From NCBI GenBank assembly GCA_905250075.1, contig CAJNOP010000018.1, positions 2,476,569 to 2,540,568 of the forward strand: 64,000 nucleotides of DNA, in the 5' to 3' direction. Positions 58,950 through 64,000 of this stretch are shown here, one piece after another. Position numbers and translations under genes: made by a program. How positions within the stretch are numbered: the first letter of the stretch is position 1; every line of letters starts with the position of its first letter. The stretch comes from Rotaria sp. Silwood1. Taxonomy: Eukaryota > Rotifera > Eurotatoria > Philodinida > Philodinidae. The notes beneath the pieces were generated by a model. It had not been told where the DNA came from. It ran no database searches and saw only the letters and a program-made list of their open reading frames with translations.

Positions 58950-59528
58950 TTAAACTCGGTAGTTGTTCGATGAAAAATTACTCCATTCAGGTGCCCCTTG
59001 AGAAGGTTGTTCGTTGTATATTTGCTGAGAATAAGTAGGAGGATTGGTAAGCTGATACTTTGTGCTTTGGTTCGTCCTTGGGTTATGACCTAAACCTAGG
59101 AATGCTTGCAAATTAATATCCATGCTGCAGGCTTACCTCTCGATTTCATCTCACGAGCCTCTTGACACAGTGCGCATGGGCCACAGCATAATGTTGCTGG
59201 AATATCACCACACGTCGAGTCTTCTCGTAGATTATATATTCTTCGTAATTTTTCTCGTTTAAAATAATGTGGTAACCAGCATAGATAACAATCTTCTAAC
59301 AACCAGTACACACAACAAAAAGCACAGCAGTTACTATCATCGATATTCTCAGCATTTGAACCAAATAGACATGGAGTACACCAACATCCATAACAACATA
59401 TGCCCCAATCATCGCAACAGCCAAATAATCTTTCTAGAATTTAATTGCAAAACAAATCATTGCATTCATGATTGTCATGGGTCTCATAAAAAGACATACA
59501 TACCATTCCAATCGTTGTCGTCGGACAT
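58950..59528 (-). CDS. PLAC8-domain cysteine-rich protein
   Basis: Three exons on the minus strand: 59528-59504 (25 nt), 59433-59137 and 59095-58950, joined in frame to 155 aa with short canonical introns (GTATGT and GTAAGC donors). The core is a PLAC8 domain: LFGCCDDWGICCYGCWCTPC near residues 11-30, a Cys-rich hydrophobic stretch (DSNCCAFCCVYWLLEDCYLCWLP), a basic turn (YFKREKLRRIYNL) and the signature CCGPCALCQEAREMKSRG. The last exon is a Pro/Gln/Tyr-rich polar tail (TNPPTYSQQ). PLAC8/cornifelin/FCR proteins are membrane-associated and linked to cell-size control and metal handling in other organisms; the role here is open. The tiny first exon makes the start easy to miss. Confidence 0.85.
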
Positions 59529-59811
59529 TTAGTGCACGATTCAAAGAGCGAAGTTTTATCTAAAAATAAAAAATAATCCTGCATTTTCTTTTTCCTGAGT
59601 AAATACATCTGATAGAAATTATCGATTCTTGCTCGCAATTCTGATCTTACTCGTTCTCAAGATTGACGTGCTAATGCATACAAGCGATAAAAAAGAACTA
59701 CAGATCGATATTGACACTTACCCAGTTAGTTGAGGAAACACTGTTCTGCCGTTAAAACGATGTTTAATATCACATCAGTTAAACCATGATATATTGACCA
59801 AATTACGCGTT
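59529..59811. promoter_or_regulatory. Likely promoter side of the PLAC8 gene
   Basis: Only about 280 bp separates the PLAC8 ATG from the GC-rich inverted-repeat element, so the upstream control region is bounded by, or overlaps, that element. No specific site was identified. Confidence 0.3.
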
Positions 59812-59989
59812 TACCCACGGAAAAATTTTTTTCGAAAAACCGCTCAAAATCGCGATTTTTTTCATTCGACCGCGGTTTGGATTGGATAACCGCGGTTGAT
59901 AGCGGTTTTTTTGAACCGCGGTTTTCTGAAACCGCGTTGCTCGTATTCGTGATCGCGGTCCTAAATACTGCGGTATTCAACGGTCTAAA

Positions 59990-60700
59990 AAGTCGCGGTA
60001 TGGTAATTGGAAACCGCGGTATTTCATAGCACGGTATTCAGCGGTTTTCAAAACCGCGGTATAGTCATCAGTAACCGAGATGATAAATACCGCAGTATTG
60101 AGTGGTTTTTTTAACTGTGGTATATTCATCGGTAACCGTGGTGGTAAGTAGGGCGGTACTGAGCGGTTTCAAAAATTGCGATACAGTCATTAGTGATTGC
60201 GGTAATAAATACCGCAGTATTTAGTGGTTTCAGAAACCGCGGTATAGTCATCAATACTCGCGGTGGTAAACATCGCGGTATTGAGTGGTTTTCAAAAACG
60301 CGGTATAGTCACTAATAGCCGCGGTGGTAAATACCGCGGCATTGAACGGTTTCTAAAACCGCGGTACAGTCATCAGTAATTGCGGTGATAAACACCGCGG
60401 TATCTAGCGGTTTCTAAAACCGCTGTATAGTCATCAGTAGTCGCGGTGGTTAATAAGGGCGGTATTGAGCGATTTCAAAAACTGTGGTATAGTCATTATT
60501 TATTGCGGTAATAAATACCGCGATATTCAGCGGCTTCTAAAACCGCGGTGTAGCCATCAGTAACCGCGGTGATAAATAATACGGTATTCAATGGTTTATA
60601 AAACCGCGGTATAGTCATTAGTAACTGCGGTGGCAAATACCACAGCATTCAGCGGTTTCAGAAACCGCGGTATGCCATCGAATAATCGCGTTATTTATTA
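59990..60700. repeat. Minisatellite with 61-bp unit
   Basis: The phrase GCGGTATAGTCATCAGTAA and variants recurs with spacing of about 61 bp (about 60058, 60119, 60180, 60240, 60302, 60363, 60424, 60486, 60547, 60608, 60670): about eleven units, each also containing GGTAAATACCGCGGTATT and CAGCGGTTTCTAAAACC-like parts. Each unit holds several short palindromes. Confidence 0.85.
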
Positions 60701-60875
60701 CCGTGTTTTTCAGCAGAGAAACTGCGGTATTTTTAGTGCTTAAACCATCGCGATGGAATGTGTAAGGACGAAGAGGATGTCGTCCCCCGCTATTTTCATG
60801 AAAATTTTGCATAAGTTTTCTTATTCTATCTCTCACTACAAAGTAACTTTGTGGTAATGGAACTTCTAAAGTTCA

Positions 60876-61055
60876 CAGTGTTTTATCCAGGATTTTTTTT
60901 CCGGAGGGGCGATTTGGAATTTCGGGGGGGCGAAAAATTATTTTCGGGGGGGCAAGCCACGTGTTCATAGCACGATGATCACAAGTTTCGGGGGGGCGAC
61001 CTCGATTTTCGGGGGGGGCGCGGCCCCCCCGAGCACCCCTCTGGATAAAACACTG
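60876..61055. mobile_element. hAT-type MITE with perfect 8-bp target duplication and G-runs
   Basis: The ends CAGTGTTTTATCCAG (60876) and CTGGATAAAACACTG (to 61055) are perfect inverse complements; AAAGTTCA flanks both sides (60868-60875 and 61056-61063), an exact 8-bp duplication as made by hAT transposases. Inside are four separate runs of seven to eight G on the plus strand and one C7 run. Length 180 bp, noncoding. It inserted into the GC-rich element after that element arrived. Confidence 0.92.
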
Positions 61056-61545
61056 AAAGTTCACTACAGACCCCTTGAAGGGTCGCTCACCTGAACTTTA
61101 TCATAAGTTTAGGTGAGTCTGATCATACCTGAATCAGGTATGGTCATGGAAACCGCGTTTTCCAGCGGTTCCAGGAAACCGCGTTTTCTAGCGGTTCCAG
61201 GAAACCGCGAAAGTCAGACCTTTTATTCTGTTTTTTAAAACCACCAAAAACTCCGGTATTGGTACACTGCGGTCATCACCGCTTGAATAAACCACGAAAG
61301 TCAGACCTTTAATGCGGTTTTTCCAGATCGCGGTAATCAATGGTTTTTCGAAACAGCGAAAGTCAGACCTTTTACGCGGCTTTGGATACCGATGAAAACC
61401 GCGGTGTGAAATTACCGCGGTTCTTGTCGGTTTTCAAAAACCGCATAAAAGGTCTGACTTTCGCGGTTTCGGAAAACCGTTGATTACCGTAGTTTGTAAA
61501 ACCGCGGTTTCTCGCGATTTTTGTTCAAAAATTTTTCCGTGGGTA

Positions 61546-61796
61546 TCACAAAAAACGATTTTGTATGACATAAAGTAATATTATGCTCTTGTCGTTTAAA
61601 CTTCGAATTGTAAATGTCATAAATAGTGATTCGTTGACGTTAAAACCATAATTTTTTATTATTTCATCTGTCGTAAACGATTCTTTACTTGAGAAAAAGG
61701 TTTAATATTCAAGAATCATCTTCGTCTTACTTGCAACTTGACCACTCATCTAATTTTATTAGTTTGATGATGGACAATACATGTTCGTACTTTTTT
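61546..61796. other. Spacer between the GC-rich element and foldback D
   Basis: AT-rich sequence of 250 bp with no recognised feature. Confidence 0.35.
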
Positions 61797-62116
61797 TCAA
61801 TATCTCAATACATTCCAATGAGTAGGTCTCATTTTGTTTTCGAAAAAGCATAAATTAAATCTTTAACAAATTAAAATATTTATTTAAACAAATGAAAGTT
61901 CGGCATCTATATAACATAAGACATGAGTAGAAGTCTCTTCTACAAACTTTTCTTTTTGTTTTGATATTTGTTTAAAAGACTTCTACTCATGCCTTATGTT
62001 TTAAAGATGCATGAACTTTCATTTCTTTAAATAAATATTTTAACTTGTTGAAAATTTAACTTCTGCTTTTTCGAAAACAAAATGAGATCTATGCATTAGA
62101 ATGCGTTTGGATATTA
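61797..62116. repeat. Foldback (palindromic) element D
   Basis: Arms of about 150 bp: ACATGAGTAGAAGTCT near 61921 pairs with AGACTTCTACTCATGC near 61978; ATTTTGTTTTCGAAAAAGCA near 61831 pairs with its complement near 62066; ATTAAAATATTTATTTAAA pairs with TTTAAATAAATATTTTAA. The loop is about 25 bp. Noncoding. Confidence 0.85.
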
Positions 62117-62865
62117 CAAAAACCTGATTACACTCTTTCTCCTGATACGTCGATCGTTTTTTAAAGTTTTTTTTTTCTATACTCTTCGTAGGTAATTAGA
62201 AATTTGTCAATCGCTCAAGGATGATGCGTTTGTCTTACATCTGATAAATATTCTATCGAAATCTTCTCAAGTTTTCGTTATGAATTCTCAAGTCTAGTTT
62301 ATTCTAATATCTATGGAGAAATATATAATTAGTTACAAAGTTGTGATTTATGATAATCTCGATGAATAATGAAACAAGAATCTAAATTAATTTATTAGTA
62401 TCAAATATGTATGTGATAATGAAACTTAAATTTTTAAGAAGAATTAATGAATTGATACGACAAACGAAAAATTCTAGGGGAAAACTACCATAGATAAAAC
62501 GATGTCAATTTTTTAGTACATTTTATCAGAAGAAAATATTGAACAGCAACACTATTGACGAACTTCTAAAATTTATTCATTGTTGAGACTATGTTTTTTC
62601 TCATTCTTTAACAGTCGTCTGTCGTAGATAAAAAATAATTTATTGCTACAAAAGTTAATAGAGCAGCTAAGTTTTTTATTTCATTACTGTGATCTTTATG
62701 ACTCATGCATATTTATCATCTAGTTGTTCTTTTAAGATTTATACTGAAAACGGAATATATACTCAGCATTATATTCTTTTTATGGTATAAGAGTTAAAAA
62801 ATTAAAGTTTGTTCGCGTAAGAGTTTCAATCGACGACGAACTCAGTGAAATAACAAGCTCTTAAA
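62117..62865. other. Spacer between foldback elements D and E
   Basis: AT-rich, no gene. Confidence 0.4.
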
Positions 62866-63262
62866 TGAAATCATTAATGAAACTAAGCTATTTAACATTT
62901 CTTTTCAACTGATTTATTAAGATCAATCAGTGTGACGTTTCGTTCTAACTAAGAACATTATCAAACACAAATAAATAGACAAAAAAAGAATATATATAAG
63001 AGTAAAATAATGTCTTCGTTTTTCTATTCTATTGTTTTAAACATTCTAATTCAGACGGATCAATTTTACTCCCCCCATGCATTGAAATGCTTAAAACAAT
63101 AGAATAAAAAACGATGACATTATTTTACTCTTATATATATTCTTCTTCTGTCTATTTATTTGTGTTTGATAATGTTCTTAGTTAGAACAAAACGTCACAC
63201 TGATTGATCTTAATAAATCAGTTTAAAAAATGTTAAATAGCTTAGTTTCACTAATGATTTTA
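62866..63262. repeat. Foldback (palindromic) element E
   Basis: Arms of about 172 bp (62866-63040 and 63091-63262) with a 50-bp loop. ATTGTTTTAA at 63031 pairs with TTAAAACAAT at 63091; AGTGTGACGTTTCGTTCTAA near 62929 pairs with TTAGAACAAAACGTCACACT near 63181; AAACTAAGCTATTTAACATT near 62880 pairs with its complement near 63228. Arms are about 93% alike by eye, the most recent looking of the set with B. The loop contains a C6 run. Confidence 0.87.
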
Positions 63263-64000
63263 TTATGGAATGTGGTGCTACCAAATGACAAATAAGTTCT
63301 ATATTATGTATTTTTTCTACGAATATCGTATTTTGTCAACTATCTAGATGGAATGTACAGACAGTTTTCCACAAATACTATCCTACGAAAAAGCAAAAAT
63401 AAACGCAGAACGTAAGGTGAAACTAAATCCTCTATATCGTTCAATTCTGAAGACTTCTTCTATTAGAGTTATCTGAATCTTTTTGCCCATGTTTTCTAAG
63501 CTCGACCAACGGTCAATGAGAATCCTTATTCACAATTCGTATACAGTAAATATGTGAATTTCTTCGTAATCTGAATAGTATTTTAGATTAAATTCAGATA
63601 TCATTCATGTATCTTATTTTTGTGTGCATTCACATTGCTCATAGAAGTGATGTTTACTTATTGAGCAATCTTCATCGAATCAATGAATGAATGTGCTGGA
63701 CGAATTTATCTTCTCTTTTGTCCTTCTTTAACTTTATTCTTTTTTCCTTCCTCTTCTCTGACTTTTTTCTTTTACTTCTTGACTTAAATTTTTCTTTTTT
63801 TCCCTTTGCTTTCCTATCTCTCCAATTTGATTAAGACTAACAATCAATTACTAAGCATATGAGATCCGTTCTGTTTATGCCACATGCATTTGTCGAATAT
63901 ATATTAACTGAAAATATTACTCTCTTTTGACTTCGCTAGAGTTCCTAATTGGATTATGTAGCTCATAATTAATAATGTTGTATTGCTTGTCATAAAACGA
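63263..64000. other. Gene-free right edge
   Basis: AT-rich; a T/C-rich tract occurs at 63710-63820. No gene recognised. Confidence 0.4.

Larger units (their letters stand above)
59812..61545. mobile_element. GC-rich inverted-repeat element built of ACCGCGGT-type tandem units
   Basis: The ends TACCCACGGAAAAATTTTT (59812) and the inverse complement (to 61545) match; with TA as the target, the element proper is 59814-61543. The interior is dominated by variants of ACCGCGGT, a self-complementary word. A left part (about 59990-60700) is a tandem array with period about 61 bp; a right part (61140-61480) repeats GCGAAAGTCAGACCTTTT in both orientations. No protein. A separate MITE (60876-61055) is inserted in it. 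Probably a nonautonomous TA-targeting element; G+C is far above the surroundings. Confidence 0.75.

Noticed and set aside
59990-60700. CRISPR-like regular repeat
   Set aside because: Units are directly adjacent and diverge along their whole length, with no unique spacers; it is a minisatellite in a eukaryotic setting.
59726-61064. Minus-strand open frames in the GC-rich element
   Set aside because: They are translations of tandem repeats and G-runs without conserved protein features.

Overview
The window looks like nuclear DNA of a small-genome metazoan, most likely a bdelloid rotifer (Adineta/Rotaria type). The grounds are: about 70% A+T; genes with very short GT-AG introns (about 50-70 bp, e.g. 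the 51-bp intron inside the vault-protein gene); animal-type genes (major vault protein, PLAC8, GT31 glycosyltransferase, rhodopsin-like GPCR, NHL-repeat and C2 proteins); a Penelope-type retroelement; two bacterial-looking genes; and many small inverted-repeat transposons. The species call is inference from gene content. No tRNA, rRNA or CRISPR array was recognised.

Layout. 1-0.9 kb: AT-rich repeat and a large foldback palindrome. 5.0-6.8 kb (+): a five- or six-exon gene joining a RING finger, TRAF-type zinc fingers and a FET-type RRM. 7-11.5 kb: dispersed degenerate repeats and a Penelope-like fossil. 11.6-12.05 kb (-): a single-C2-domain protein. 17.2-17.7 kb (+): a stand-alone UBP-type zinc finger. 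20.9-22.9 kb (+): a major vault protein gene whose homology stops at about residue 506. 25.3-26.75 kb: an inverted-repeat element abutting a decayed alpha/beta-hydrolase (-). 28.5-29.6 kb (+): a secreted leucine-rich protein. 33 kb: an odd GC-rich island. 34.2-37.1 kb: two foldback elements. 39.6-40.6 kb (+): a Fringe-like glycosyltransferase. 42.6-51.0 kb (-): an NHL-repeat gene broken by a 7.45-kb element that itself holds a mariner and a 5'-truncated LINE. 51.4-51.5 kb: a 100-N assembly gap beside a second terminus of the same element family. 52.8-53.8 kb (+): a GPCR without a visible first helix. 55.1-55.5 kb (+): a two-repeat bacterial-like small protein. 56.06-56.94 kb (-): a decaying GNAT acetyltransferase. 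58.95-59.53 kb (-): a PLAC8 protein. 59.8-61.5 kb: a GC-rich inverted-repeat element built of 61-bp units and carrying a nested hAT-type MITE. 61.8-63.3 kb: two more foldback palindromes.

The genes do not form an operon or a shared pathway; they are independent units in a transposon-rich, gene-poor region. The most unusual observations are the RING/TRAF/RRM fusion, the shortened vault protein with a hydrophobic tail, the 7.45-kb decamer-bordered element with 8-bp target duplication, and the GC-rich 61-bp repeat element. Exon structures were read by eye from splice consensus and protein homology; none has transcript support here.
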